The translations under genes and the position numbers were made by a program. From Mimachlamys varia (Eukaryota; Mollusca; Bivalvia; Pectinida; Pectinidae), in the NCBI GenBank assembly GCA_947623455.1, contig OX392538.1, positions 434,001 through 498,000 on the forward strand: a stretch of DNA of 64,000 nucleotides. The letters are read 5' to 3'. This document shows, in pieces, positions 42,001 through 48,062 of this stretch. The notes beneath the pieces are model-generated. The model worked only from the letters and a program-made list of their open reading frames with translations, did no database searches and was not told where the DNA came from. Position 1 is the stretch's first letter. Each line of letters begins with the position of its first letter.

Positions 42001-43136
42001 TTACATTTTAATCTTCAGGATTTTAAATATCAATTAATTTTTTTCTGAATTGCGGTCTACTGTACCAACAGCTTTATAATTTAGGTTACTCAACTTCCTC
42101 ATACTCAAATCAATTTGATTTTTAATGATTTTCCTCAACAAAGTTCATCACCAAACACAATTACATGCATCAATAAATCTTCAGGGATATGCCGTTCCCG
42201 ATAATTCAGATAAAATTTCATCAACACATTTTGCAACAATGTAACGTTACCTGTGTTCAATGCTGTCCACAGAAATCAATTTGTTGGCAATTGAAACTAG
42301 CTTTTCCAATTAACAGAGCACACAAATAAAATATTCTGTCAAAACAAAATCTCTCATTACACAATTTAACACCATATTCATTTATTTTAGAACGTCATTT
42401 GTTTTGTAAGCAGAAAACAAACATCAATATCTGTTCCAATTTACAGCATTCGTTTTCCTATTAATACAATTATTGATATTTATTGACATTTTTCAATCCA
42501 CTAAGGATGCATATGGATATTTTAGAGCTAATGATTGTAAAGCCTAGTGATACTAGCTGGCTAAAGTCGGTGATGAGCTCAAGTCTTTTATCACCAAGCC
42601 GACCTTGAGAAGATTTGTTTACATATCAATATTTGGACCTCTGCAGAAAATTTAGGTCACTAAGATTTTAAATCATGTATAAATCACACTATGAACTTCA
42701 ATGGTGGTGAAATATTGAAAATACTTCCTGTCCAGGATATATATATGCATATGCATAGAAATTAGCCTCCCTATCTGGAGAGGTTAGTATGCATGCCTAC
42801 TCCGCTCCAGTTATATAGATTTTTTCTGTCCAGCCCAGATATGATTAGAGGCTGTGTTGGTCAGTGCCTGATCCGTTGGTCAGTATGATTTACACTGTTA
42901 GAGTTAGGTAAACTATCGATTATCTAGCCACACAACTGAAGTGTATCAGGCAGTACCCCTGTTTGTTGAATGCACTCAGTTTCATGCTTGACCTACTTAC
43001 TGCAGGGAAACCATGCGGCTATCAGAAAATCGTAAACAAACCAACAAAACAGCTCGTTTACCGGGCATGACATTGAATCAGAACAATTCTACTCACTTAT
43101 CTTCAGCCTCAGACTCAGCTTCCTTTTCTTGCTCAT
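1..43136 (-). CDS. PRKAG2: AMP-activated protein kinase gamma subunit, PRKAG2-like (3' partial, 11 exons)
   Basis: This is the regulatory gamma subunit of the AMPK heterotrimer, which binds AMP, ADP or ATP through CBS repeats and sets kinase activity according to cell energy state. The coding sequence is complement(join(1..74, 678..800, 2050..2130, 2545..2723, 3207..3252, 6514..6572, 7665..7746, 16909..17012, 23558..23597, 24349..24479, 43097..43136)). All ten introns are GT-AG and all phases join, giving 319 residues. CBS1 covers about residues 86-150, CBS2 about 176-227 and CBS3 about 250-295. Ligand-site motifs typical of the family are present: VRAAP (R119), TITDF (D139), HRLPV (H199, R200), LTHKR (217-219), HRISALPV (H271, R272) and KFDV (D293). 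About 80-90 C-terminal residues, including most of CBS4, lie outside the window. The gamma-2 assignment rests on the extended N-terminus; invertebrates often have a single gamma gene, so orthology to one vertebrate paralogue is uncertain. Confidence 0.96.
75..677 (-). other. intron 10
   Basis: A 603-base AT-rich intron between exons 10 and 11. I see no repeat, conserved ORF or structure in it; the 62-codon plus-strand ORF at 191-379 has no recognisable features. Confidence 0.9.
678..800 (-). CDS. PRKAG2: AMPK gamma exon 10 (CBS3)
   Basis: The exon encodes 41 residues (255-295), from [20 protein letters not shown] through [20 protein letters not shown] and a final Ile. The HRISALPV motif and the FD of KFDV are the expected nucleotide-contacting positions of CBS3. 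The acceptor is CTGTTGCCAG and the donor GTCATC|GTAAGT. Both ends are in phase 0. The match to animal gamma subunits is close along its full length. Confidence 0.98.
801..1420 (-). other. intron 9, distal part without features
   Basis: AT-rich intron sequence with an A-run near 1255-1267. Nothing else is recognised. Confidence 0.8.
1424..1840. repeat. 68-75 bp minisatellite, about 6 copies, intron 9
   Basis: Each unit carries GTCCTCATACTCACTGTGAC, then ACAGTATCAGGG, a T-tract, ATGTRAAGCT and a C-tract. Copies begin near 1429, 1501, 1575, 1644, 1713 and 1786, and differ mainly in T- and C-tract length. On the transcript (minus) strand every unit reads TCACAGTGAGTATGAG, a strong 5' splice-site match. 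The short plus-strand ORFs here are by-products. Confidence 0.95.
1841..2032. repeat. C-rich 33-36 bp repeats with G-quadruplex potential on the transcript strand
   Basis: About five imperfect units of the form GCTCTCCTACCCCCACCCCC followed by CTCCCTGTCCGTATA. The block adjoins the preceding array and stops about 20 bases before the exon 9 donor. On the minus strand the end next to exon 9 (1996-2024) has G6, G5, G5 and G5 runs separated by 2, 5 and 1 bases. A similar cluster sits near 1850-1869. Confidence 0.9.
2050..2130 (-). CDS. PRKAG2: AMPK gamma exon 9 (CBS2-CBS3 linker)
   Basis: The exon encodes 27 residues (228-254), [20 protein letters not shown] followed by TYDNVIT, matching the family's LPKPxFMxxxLxELxIGTYxNI segment. 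The acceptor is ACTTGTTTTTACAG and the donor ATTACA|GTGAGT. Twenty-five bases past the donor the transcript strand enters a dense run of G tracts and then an array of repeats that each contain a near-copy of this donor. Confidence 0.97.
2545..2723 (-). CDS. PRKAG2: AMPK gamma exon 8 (CBS2)
   Basis: The exon completes Glu168 and encodes residues 169-227, which form CBS2. Visible motifs are [33 protein letters not shown] and [10 protein letters not shown]199 and R200 correspond to the basic pair that contacts nucleotide phosphate. The LTHKR arginine stands where other CBS motifs carry the ribose-binding aspartate, as is usual for CBS2 of animal gamma subunits. The acceptor is ACTGTTATGTAG and the donor CTTTAT|GTAAGT. 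Confidence 0.98.
2724..3206 (-). other. intron 7
   Basis: A 483-base AT-rich intron; nothing recognised in it. Confidence 0.9.
3207..3252 (-). CDS. PRKAG2: AMPK gamma exon 7 (CBS1-CBS2 linker helix)
   Basis: A 46-base exon encodes [15 protein letters not shown] (residues 153-167) plus one base of a glutamate codon. [12 protein letters not shown] is the conserved linker helix between the first two CBS motifs of gamma subunits. The acceptor is GTTTCAATTTCAG and the donor CGGG|GTAAGT. Vertebrate proteins carry VQIY where this one has ARMD, a modest divergence at the start of the helix. Confidence 0.97.
3306..3392. repeat. short tandem repeat, 3 copies
   Basis: About 2.7 copies of a 30-32 bp unit containing TATTTCCTCAGGATAGCTGA, in intron 6 close to exon 7. 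Confidence 0.85.
3808..3912. repeat. 33-bp repeat, 3 copies
   Basis: Three near-identical units containing AGCTATCCTTATACACAACA. The unit length is divisible by three, which explains the 81-codon minus-strand ORF with repeated VVYKDS; no gene is implied. Confidence 0.85.
4264..6252. repeat. 86-bp satellite, about 23 copies, intron 6
   Basis: Units contain TTTCTTACTAAAGACATCTA, GGTACATATCTTACTTTGTC and ACAGAAACATTGAGCTAAGT. Unit starts are 86 bases apart (4277, 4363, 4449 and so on). Variants alternate at fixed positions (ACCATATTTC/AACAGATTTC, GACATC/GCCATC, CTATGG/CTAAGG, AACATG/AACTTG), and two copies carry a small ATCACCA insertion. The array makes up about 60% of intron 6. Confidence 0.97.
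6514..6572 (-). CDS. PRKAG2: AMPK gamma exon 6 (end of CBS1)
   Basis: The exon completes a split glycine and encodes residues 134-152, [19 protein letters not shown], with the conserved TITDF aspartate and the helix leading out of CBS1. The acceptor is TTTATTTTTACAG and the donor CCAGAG|GTAAAA. It has 59 bases, too short to appear as an ORF, and is identified by near-identity to the family and by matching phases. It lies just downstream (in transcript order) of the 1.1-kb intron 5 and before the satellite-filled intron 6. Confidence 0.97.
6573..7664 (-). other. intron 5
   Basis: A 1.1-kb AT-rich intron. A short direct repeat of GTGACC-containing sequence (7490-7650) is the only pattern noticed; the 60-codon ORF at 6880-7062 is unremarkable. 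Confidence 0.85.
7665..7746 (-). CDS. PRKAG2: AMPK gamma exon 5 (CBS1 core)
   Basis: The exon encodes residues 106-132, [20 protein letters not shown] followed by NVKQDYV, with one base of the next glycine codon. [19 protein letters not shown] is a hallmark of AMPK gamma. The arginine of VRAAP corresponds to the nucleotide-binding residue mutated in human PRKAG2 cardiomyopathy (R302 in human numbering, from memory). The acceptor is CTGTCATTTCAG and the donor GTTG|GTGAGT. Confidence 0.98.
8166..8336. repeat. 24-bp minisatellite, 7 copies, intron 4
   Basis: Seven units of about 24 bases containing GTACAGCTAAAACACGTCTG. The period is a multiple of three, hence the plus-strand ORF with repeated TAKTRLFC. 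Confidence 0.9.
8490..8655. repeat. imperfect 60-75 bp repeat, 2-3 copies
   Basis: Units contain CACTATGAGTGTGACATTAT and AGTGTGTCCTGT followed by a T-rich tract; the middle copy is shortened. Confidence 0.75.
8656..11200 (-). other. intron 4 segment without recognised features
   Basis: About 2.5 kb of AT-rich sequence with an A15 run near 9340. ORFs here (9331-9522, 9612-9806, 9920-10162, 10526-10978) are short, overlap on both strands and show no family resemblance. Confidence 0.7.
11205..12055. repeat. 25-33 bp minisatellite, about 28 copies, intron 4
   Basis: Units are built from AACACCACAAAAAGATCT followed by a variable joiner, either ATCAGTGTAATC or CTATATAATC. Nearly every copy keeps the palindrome AGATCT. 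Unit length varies because the joiner differs. Confidence 0.93.
12150..12282. repeat. 66-bp direct duplication
   Basis: Two copies of a unit containing ACAAGGACATACAGCCTGTC and ACCTATATCTCAGTA, followed by a short ATTGGAGGCACAT doublet. Confidence 0.85.
12675..13098. mobile_element. MITE-like element with TIRs, TA-flanked
   Basis: The ends read CCCTATGGTGGGAAATTTTA and, reverse-complemented, CCGCATAGCGGGAAATTTTA (16 of 20 match). Both are directly flanked by TA. At about 424 bp with no ORF it is a non-autonomous DNA transposon remnant. Internal GGCGGGT / ACCCGCC and TTGGCG / CGCCAAA motifs continue the inverted symmetry inward. Confidence 0.7.
13103..16640 (-). other. intron 4 segment without recognised features
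   Basis: About 3.5 kb of non-repetitive sequence. Overlapping ORFs at 13530-13739 (minus) and 13558-13869 (plus, 103 codons) are not recognisable; neither has convincing splice sites or a known motif. Confidence 0.6.
16648..16772. repeat. 31-bp repeat, 4 copies
   Basis: Four units of AGGTCAACCTTTAACTGACC followed by TACATTTACAC, close to exon 4. Confidence 0.9.
16909..17012 (-). CDS. PRKAG2: AMPK gamma exon 4 (start of CBS1)
   Basis: The exon encodes residues 72-105, [20 protein letters not shown] through [10 protein letters not shown]. The [22 protein letters not shown] core is nearly identical to the segment that opens CBS1 in animal gamma subunits. The acceptor is TTATGTCATTTCAG and the donor CTAAAT|GTAAGT. 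The preceding exon supplies the G of GAT (Asp71), and the exon ends in phase 0. Confidence 0.97.
17715..18778. repeat. 35-bp minisatellite, about 30 copies, intron 3
   Basis: Units contain TCTGGGTTCTAGTATCAAGG followed by GGGTAAACACAAATG. A longer variant with GGCCGGATAAACACTGATG recurs near 18160 and 18400, which shows block duplication. Confidence 0.95.
18960..19346. repeat. 20-21 bp minisatellite, about 18 copies, intron 3
   Basis: Degenerate units of AACATTTATCAGTAATTTGT, with alternation of TTTGTC and TTTATC. The 82-codon plus-strand ORF is a by-product. Confidence 0.9.
19347..20289 (-). other. intron 3 segment without recognised features
   Basis: AT-rich sequence; nothing recognised. 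Confidence 0.75.
20290..20505 (+). mobile_element. SINE-like retroposon, copy 1
   Basis: A box B-like GGTTTGATTCTCC is followed by GGGTCACCTGTCCGACCACA, then TCCGGGTTCTCCAGTTCCCT, CTAACATCCGAACAA and a tail AATGAATAAAGTTTATTTA. A related copy in the same orientation lies near 57268-57440. The TCCGGGTTCTCC core resembles a conserved SINE central domain common in molluscs (from memory). The minus-strand ORF here is not a gene. Confidence 0.65.
20506..21940 (-). other. intron 3 segment without recognised features
   Basis: Non-repetitive AT-rich sequence; nothing recognised. Confidence 0.7.
21944..22250 (-). mobile_element. dispersed interspersed repeat, decayed copy
   Basis: The order GTGACCTTGCATGGCCTTGA, AAGGTTTGAAGAAGATCCAC, GACAGATGGACAGACATGAT and a terminal CTATGGGGCATA is typical of a repeat family I associate with bivalve genomes. 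The two overlapping minus-strand ORFs carry no known domain and are explained by it. The class of element is unknown. Confidence 0.5.
22860..23130. repeat. 39-bp minisatellite, 7 copies, intron 3
   Basis: Seven units of ATGAAACAATGTCCTTTTCT followed by ATTTCTGTATTCACAAGAT. The internal copies are almost identical. Because 39 is divisible by three, two plus-strand frames and one minus-strand frame stay open; these are shadows of the repeat. Confidence 0.96.
23558..23597 (-). CDS. PRKAG2: AMPK gamma exon 3 (linker to CBS1)
   Basis: A 40-base exon encodes [13 protein letters not shown] plus the first base of an aspartate codon completed in exon 4. The acceptor is CTCATTGCAG and the donor CTGG|GTAAGAT. 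The acidic sequence matches the position of the segment just before the conserved pre-CBS1 region in vertebrate gamma-2 (an EKLEFEDE-type stretch, from memory). Its short length makes it easy to miss by ORF finding; phase continuity on both sides supports it strongly. Confidence 0.88.
23598..24348 (-). other. intron 2
   Basis: A 751-base intron with a C-run at about 24044-24058, G-rich on the transcript strand. Nothing else recognised. Confidence 0.85.
24349..24479 (-). CDS. PRKAG2: AMPK gamma exon 2 (Ser/Pro-rich N-terminal extension)
   Basis: A 131-base exon encodes residues 15-57, beginning [18 protein letters not shown] and ending YKTDHHK. It is low-complexity and rich in Ser, Pro and Thr, as expected for the disordered N-terminal extension of long gamma isoforms rather than for a CBS domain. 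The acceptor is TTTTCTTCCAG and the donor CACAAG|GTAGGC. It starts with two bases of codon 14 and ends in phase 0. It is less conserved than the CBS exons, so its assignment rests on splice sites, phase and position only 751 bases before exon 3. Confidence 0.8.
24480..25425 (-). other. intron 1 segment next to exon 2
   Basis: AT-rich sequence; the 78-codon plus-strand ORF at 24979-25215 is not recognisable. Confidence 0.7.
25432..26325. repeat. 37-bp minisatellite, about 24 copies, intron 1
   Basis: Units of GTAAGTAACCATACACAGCT followed by AGACGTGTAGGCTGAAG. Copies are highly uniform, most differing only at ACGTGT/ATGTGT. Each unit has AAGGTAAGT on the plus strand, which is antisense to the AMPK gene. 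Confidence 0.97.
26768..28585. repeat. 44-bp minisatellite, about 41 copies, intron 1
   Basis: Units of ATTAGAACTGGTCTGGCTGG followed by GTAGACCCTACATGTGACAC and GCCC. Sequence identity between copies is very high, the main variant being GGTCTAGC/GGTCTGGC. Each unit holds the inverted repeat GGTCTA-GCTGGG-TAGACC. Confidence 0.97.
28918..29078 (+). repeat. 67-bp repeat, 2+ copies, forward orientation
   Basis: About two and a half diverged units containing GTTTGATTATAGTCTATG and GGCCATGAGAAACAGAATCT then TCTACT. The same unit occurs in reverse orientation at 34300-34535. Confidence 0.85.
29079..30090 (-). other. intron 1 segment without recognised features
   Basis: AT-rich sequence; nothing recognised. 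Confidence 0.75.
30092..33530. repeat. 85-bp satellite, about 40 copies, intron 1
   Basis: Units contain TAAGGTCAGGGCCAGTCCTG, TGTAATACAACATAACACCT, CTCTATAGCAGTACTGTAAC and ACTGGAGAACTGTACAGGGA. Unit spacing is 85 bases. In three places (near 30425, 32700 and 32950) only the last part is repeated as a 34-bp subunit. A 255-bp block at 32660-32913 is repeated at 32915-33168. The many 65-codon minus-strand ORFs, and the 263-codon one, are products of the repeat. Confidence 0.97.
33535..34295 (-). other. intron 1 segment without recognised features
   Basis: Non-repetitive AT-rich sequence between the 85-bp array and the inverted 67-bp repeats; nothing recognised. Confidence 0.7.
34300..34535 (-). 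repeat. 67-bp repeat, 3-4 copies, reverse orientation
   Basis: Units of ACAACCATAGAAGATTCTGT, TTCTCATGGCCTCGAAAATC and ATTTCAGCTCATAGACTGTA. They are reverse complements of the units at 28918-29078. Confidence 0.9.
34536..35560 (-). other. intron 1 segment without recognised features
   Basis: AT-rich sequence; nothing recognised. Confidence 0.7.
35565..36022. repeat. 41-bp minisatellite, 11 copies, intron 1
   Basis: Units of AAGGCACAACAAGCTGGTAA followed by GTGGTCCAGTCAAGTTGTGG and T. Within each unit CACAAC pairs with GTTGTG and CTGG with CCAG. Each unit also has GTAAGT on the plus strand. Confidence 0.95.
36023..37022 (-). other. intron 1 segment with minor GACCTTGACCT repeats
   Basis: A short imperfect repeat of GATGACCTTGGCCTTGACCT lies near 36185-36275. 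The ORFs at 36546-36794 and 36890-37081 are unremarkable. Confidence 0.65.
37025..38491. mobile_element. TA-flanked DNA transposon, non-autonomous, 1.47 kb
   Basis: The left end is CAGTCAAACCTGTCTATAAA and the right end, reverse-complemented, CAGTCAAACCTGCTCTAACG; the first 12 bases are identical and both ends are flanked by TA. Subterminal GGTCGTTATAGACAGG motifs recur in both halves. A tandem duplication of about 130 bp (38187-38450, with CGGTCGTTATAG and GCGAACTAGCGACCG) sits next to the right end. The interior is richer in CpG than flanking DNA. ORFs at 37284-37699 (minus) and 38101-38283 (plus) show no transposase motif. Confidence 0.8.
38540..39236. repeat. 45-bp minisatellite, about 15 copies, intron 1
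   Basis: Units of TGGTTTAACAAAGATGCCTT followed by ACTGTTAACTAGTGGTTACT and TACTG. It begins about 50 bases beyond the transposon's right end. On the transcript strand each unit reads CACAGTAAGTAACC. Confidence 0.94.
39535..40135. repeat. degenerate 18-20 bp repeat with a longer block period
   Basis: Short units built on TTAATACAGGTGAYT and TTAATACTAGTGGTCAC recur in ordered blocks of roughly 130-180 bp, for example the order of ACTAGTGGTCAC, AGTCACTCAATATAGG and AGGTTACTT. Confidence 0.88.
40136..43096 (-). other. intron 1, 5' part without recognised features
   Basis: About 3 kb of AT-rich sequence next to exon 1. Regulatory elements would be expected in a first intron, but I can support none from sequence alone. 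Confidence 0.65.
43097..43136 (-). CDS. PRKAG2: AMPK gamma exon 1 (putative first coding exon)
   Basis: The exon encodes [13 protein letters not shown] plus the first base of codon 14, then a good donor (ATAA|GTGAGT). That single A joins the TC that opens the next exon to give isoleucine, so the phase fits exactly. The basic stretch [10 protein letters not shown] followed downstream by SPLKSF resembles the N-terminal basic motif of vertebrate gamma-2 long isoforms (KRRSLRVHI...LSSF, from memory). The frame is closed upstream by a TGA about 100 bases before this ATG, with no other in-frame ATG between. An acceptor-like TTTTGACAG ends one base before the ATG, so this may be a second exon preceded by an unseen 5' UTR exon. 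Further coding exons inside the 18.6-kb intron 1 cannot be excluded. Confidence 0.65.
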
Positions 43137-44300
43137 GCTGTCAAAATTCCAAATGTTTAGGAAATGGTCCAAAAGACTGAATGCAAGTGTCACAATGAAA
43201 CTGGCAAGAAATCCAGGGACTTCCCCGAGATCAGGTCAAATTGACGTCCAAATCCCTCAGACACTGGTATCTCGCTGATCTTCCTATGTAAAGCATCAAG
43301 CCAAACAGTGGAATTGCAGCCCCAATTAATTTGCGGCCGATGAGATTTTAATCTCTAGTGTCCTTTTGCAGTTTACCTTGAGGAGAAGTTAGCTACCTTC
43401 AGCAGATGTGCTAAGCCTATGACTTGTGTATCAATACACAAGAGTGTGAGTGTGTGTGTATGTATAGCTCCACACAGCCTTGTATACAGCTGAGCAATCT
43501 CATTGGCTGACATATTTTAATCAGATGACCTTTCTCCCCAGCACAGTTAAGACATCTATGTTTTTCCAGGTCAATATCGTAGCTCAAAAACAACAAGTAC
43601 ACAAATGCACCTAATCTGGGGGTTCCCATAACAGGGTATGCAATAGACCTGGCCCTGTGACACTGTGGACTTATCCTGGACTTATCGTATATGTAAACAT
43701 TGAATCTGCTAAAAGAGTATACATGTACATACACAGTGTTCAGTATTAGCTACCTGTCCACGATATTCTCTGTTGTCACTATTACTGAACTGATAGAAAG
43801 TTGATGGCTAAAAATAAGAACCACTCAATGCCTCTTCCACTTAAGTGAAGTAAGTAGAATTAAGATTTCAAGAAGTGATTTATTATATTCAACGACTATT
43901 TCACCCTCATTACAATTGGGAAAAAAGAAAAAAATACATTGCAACCAAAATTTCGTGGTATATTCATATAAGAAACATATATCTTTATTTTATAGAAAAG
44001 GGAGTTAACTGTGTTCTCTGAACAAAAAGATGTTGAGAAAATGTAATAGACATAATGCATTGGTAAATACTGACATCGCACCATAAATTGGTATAGTTCT
44101 GTATGTATATATACATGTGATGGATTTTAAATATCATAACACTTCTATTGTGCTGTCTAGGCAAATCTATTTTTAGATCACACCTACTATTGACCTTTAT
44201 AGCTTTTATAGTGACAAAAACCTAATGCACTCCATTTAATCTTCGCCACAGTTCATGAAATCTATTTGTATATATTTTTGGGTTTGCCTCCCAGCATTAA
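43137..44300 (-). other. region upstream of the putative AMPK gamma start codon
   Basis: This should hold the 5' UTR and possibly a promoter or an upstream intron. I see no clear TATA box, CpG island or initiator. An acceptor-like TTTTGACAG ends at 43138, suggesting that transcription may begin further upstream. The 105-codon minus-strand ORF at 43417-43734 is not recognisable. Confidence 0.45.
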
Positions 44301-44311
44301 GTCTACAAAGA

Positions 44312-45928
44312 AAGCAGAAGGACTGAGGGACTGCTACTCGAGGAGTTGTTAGTGGGACAGTCGGTGGACCTCAGCAGAAGGATTGAGGCGCAGGCACTGA
44401 GGGACTGCTACCCGGGGAGTTGTTAGCGGGACAGTCGGTGGACCTCAGCAGAAGGACTGAGGCGCAGGCACTTTGGGACTGTTACTCGGGGAGTTGTTAG
44501 TGGGACAGTCGGTGGACCTCAGCAGAAGGACTGAGGCGCAGGCACTTTGGGACTGTTACTCGGGGAGTTGTTAGTGGGACAGTCGGTGGACCTCAGCAGA
44601 AGGATTGAGGCGCAGGCACTTTGGGACTGTTACTCGGGGAGTTGTTAGTGGGACAGTCGGTGGACCTCAGCAGAAGGATTGAGGCGCAGGCACTTTGGGA
44701 CTGTTACTCGGGGAAATGTTAGCGAGACAGTCGGTGGACCTCAGCAGAAGGACTGAGGTGCAGGCACTGAGGGACTGCTACCCGGGGAGTTGTTAGTGGG
44801 AAAGTCGGTGGACCTCAGCAGAAGGACTGAGGCGCAGGCACTTGGGAACTGCCACTCGGGGAGTTGTTAGCGGGACAGTCGGTGGACCTCAGCAGAAGGA
44901 CTGAGGCGCAGGCACTTTGGGACTGTTACTCGGGGAGTTGTTAGTGGGACAGTCGGTGGACCTCAGCAGAAGGATTGAGGCGCAGGCACTTTGGGACTGT
45001 TACTCGGGGAGTTGTTAGTGGGACAGTCGGTGGACCTCAGCAGAAGGATTGAGGCGCAGGCACTTTGGGACTGTTACTCGGGGAAATGTTAGCGAGACAG
45101 TCGGTGGACCTCAGCAGAAGGACTGAGGTGCAGGCACTGAGGGACTGCTACCCGGGGAGTTGTTAGTGGGAAAGTCGGTGGACCTCAGCAGAAGGACTGA
45201 GGCGCAGGCACTTGGGAACTGCCACTCGGGGAGTTGTTAGCGGGACAGTCGGTGGACCTCAGCAGAAGGACTGAGGCGCAGGCACTTTGGGACTGTTACT
45301 CGGGGAGTTGTTAGTGGGACAGTCGGTGGACCTCAGCAGAAGGATTGAGGCGCAGGCACTTTGGGACTGTTACTCGGGGAGTTGTTAGTGGGACAGTCGG
45401 TGGACCTCAGCAGAAGGATTGAGGCGCAGGCACTTTGGGACTGTTACTCGGGGAAATGTTAGTGGGACAGTCGGTGGACCTCAGCAGAAGGACTGAGGTG
45501 CAGGCACTGAGGGACTGCTACCCGGGGAGTTGTTAGTGGGAAAGTCGGTGGACCTCAGCAGAAGGACTGAGGCGCAGGGATTGAGGGACTGCTACCCGGG
45601 GAGTTGTTAGTGGGAAAGTCAGTGGACCTCAGCAGAAGGACTGAGGTGCAGGCACTGAGGGACTGCTACTTGGGAGTTGTTAGCGGGACAGTCGGTGGAC
45701 CTCAGCAGAAGGACTGAGGCGCAGGGATTGAGGGACTGCTACCCGGGGAGTTGTTAGTGGGAAAGTCAGTGGACCTCAGCAGAAGGACTGAGGGTCAGGC
45801 ACTGAGGGACTGCTACTCGGGGAGTTGTTAGCGAGACAGTCGATGGACCTCAGTAGAAGGACTGAGGGTCAGGCACTGAGGGACTGCTACCCGGGGAGTT
45901 GTTAGCTAGACAGTTGGTGGACCTCAGC
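44312..45928. repeat. 74-bp satellite, about 22 copies, with 370-bp higher-order period
   Basis: Units contain GCAGAAGGACTGAGGCGCAG, GCACTTTGGGACTGTTACTC and GTGGGACAGTCGGTGGACCT. The array is markedly GC-richer than its surroundings. Diagnostic variants recur every five units: GGGGAAATGTTAGC near 44704, 45074 and 45444, and GAACTGCCACTCGGGG near 44846 and 45216. Confidence 0.96.
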
Positions 45929-46128
45929 ATAAGGCAATGATGCATTTAATATTTCACGACTTTGTGCAGAGAACTACATGTCACAATTCAAGCAATGTAT
46001 CACATACCTGTAACCAAGTGATTGTTGGTAAACCACGTTCTGTTGGTGCTTCCATTTCATAAACATCCAATCATTACAATTATTATCTCATATTTCATCA
46101 TGTGATGTATTTATAGATTGACCACATA

Positions 46129-47280
46129 CTGTATTTGACCGGGAATAAGCCCCCACCCCCTGAGAAAAATAATTGATCAAAAGTAGGGAGGGGTCTTATT
46201 CCCGAATACACCCCTGTTCACAAAAGTCCGCCATCTTGGATATTCTACTGTTTTGATCTAGGAACTCAGTTCACACTATACCAGTAATGTAATTATAGTT
46301 GTTTGTTTTGTTAAAATAGCAATTTATATTCAGAATGTTTAAAAACAGTCAGTACAAATTGATGCCATTGATGGTGCTGTTAACATATTTTCTATTAGCA
46401 ATTGGTCTAGACAATTCAATTTATCAAGCATCATCTTGAATGCATTTTCATTTATAAGTTATTAAGTATTCATTTAGATATAATAATAACATTCAGATGT
46501 GTAAAAGGAATTAATAGCATGACAATAAGACTGCTTGTCGTTTGGCTACCGCCATTATGAGATTTGAGAGAGGCCTACAAGGCATTAAATAGATTAAGAA
46601 ATTTGAGTAAACAATGTAAAATTAACACAAAACCAATGCATGAATCATACAAAAACAACAAACCAACTTATCTGCATTGAGTCTGGAAGCATTAAGAGCA
46701 AGAGACATGTATTTATGGATAAAAGTCTTCCAAAAAACGCTAAGGCCATCTGAAGGCAGCCATCTTGTTTTCTCAGAGAGCCGGTTGATACAAATTTCAG
46801 AATGACAATTTTAACGAACTGATATTGACAGAAAGGTTAGATTTGAAACAAACTACTTGGCAACAAACTACTTCAAAATGAATTTACTTTTATTTTATCA
46901 CAATAAAATATATTTTCTTTATTTTCTTTTTCAATAGAGACTTACATATAATGGATCAAGTACAAGAATAATATTTCGTTTTTGTTCAAAGTTTGCAAAA
47001 TGCACAACCAGTTCAAACATGAAAGTATGGTGTTCTTAACACCAGCTAAACAACGTTTTATTTCAAGTTTAGCCTTATAGATATAATTTATTTTTTTTTG
47101 CACAGATATATTTTATGTTCAGACACAAAATTAAAAAGAAATCAACATAGTTTTTATTGAGAAAAAGACAAAATTTAGGGTGGGGGCTTATTCCCAGGCT
47201 CCCACCCTGTTCCAAGAACCTTTGCCAAAGTGGGGAGGGGGCTTATTCGTGAGAGGGGGCTTATTCCCGGTAAAATACGG
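46129..47280. mobile_element. TA-flanked TIR element, non-autonomous, 1.15 kb
   Basis: The left end is CTGTATTTGACCGGGAATAA followed by GCCCCC; the right end, reverse-complemented, is CCGTATTTTACCGGGAATAA followed by GCCCCC. Twenty-four of 26 positions match and TA flanks both ends. Further GGGGGCTTATTC copies lie just inside the right end (near 47184 and 47238), and a GGGGTCTTATTCCCG copy lies inside the left end. No transposase ORF is present. Confidence 0.82.
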
Positions 47281-47454
47281 TAGGTTTTTAATCATTTCTA
47301 CAAATAAGTATGCATGCAAATTTATTCATGGATTACACCATGAAAAGTTTATGTTAATATAAAATCTTCTTTTTTACATATTCACCCTAAATGTTAGTTA
47401 TATCCATTGAATGCATTATGAAAATTGCTACTGAGTTAGCTGCATATATTTGTG

Positions 47455-48062
47455 TGAGCATGTTAGCTGTACAAGTCTGGTTAGTTTGACTGAGTTAAAG
47501 CTGTACAAGTCTGATAGCCTGATAAGGTTATAGCTGTACAAGTCTGGTCAGCTTGACTGAGTTATAGCTGTACACGTCTGACTGCTTGACTGAGATATAC
47601 TTGTACAAGTCTGGTTAGCTTGACTAGGTACCTCTGTACAAGTCTGGTCAGCTTGACTGGGTTATAGCTGTACAAGTCTGACAGCTTGACCGAGTTATAA
47701 CTGTACAAGCCTGGTCAGCTTGACTGAGTTTTAGCCGTACAAGTCTGACAGCTTGACCGAGTTATAACTGTACAAGTCTGGTCAGCTTGACAGAGTTATA
47801 TCTGTACAAGTCTGGTCAGCTTGACTGAGTTTTAGCTGTACAAGTCTGTCAGCTTGACAGAGTTATATCTGTACAAGTCTGGTTAGCTTGACTGAGTTAT
47901 ATCTGTACAAGACTGTCAGCTTGACTGGGTTATATCTGTACAAGTCTGTCACTTTGACAGAGTTATAGCTGTACAAGTCGGGTTAGCTTGACTTAGTTAT
48001 AACTGTACAAGTCTGACAGTTTGATTGAGTTAAATGTATGAGTCTTGCATCTTGACAGAGTA
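47455..48062. repeat. 33-34 bp minisatellite, about 18 copies
   Basis: Units of GAGTTATAGCTGTACAAGTC followed by TGGTCAGCTTGACT, with a shorter variant lacking part of TGGTCAG. Confidence 0.92.
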
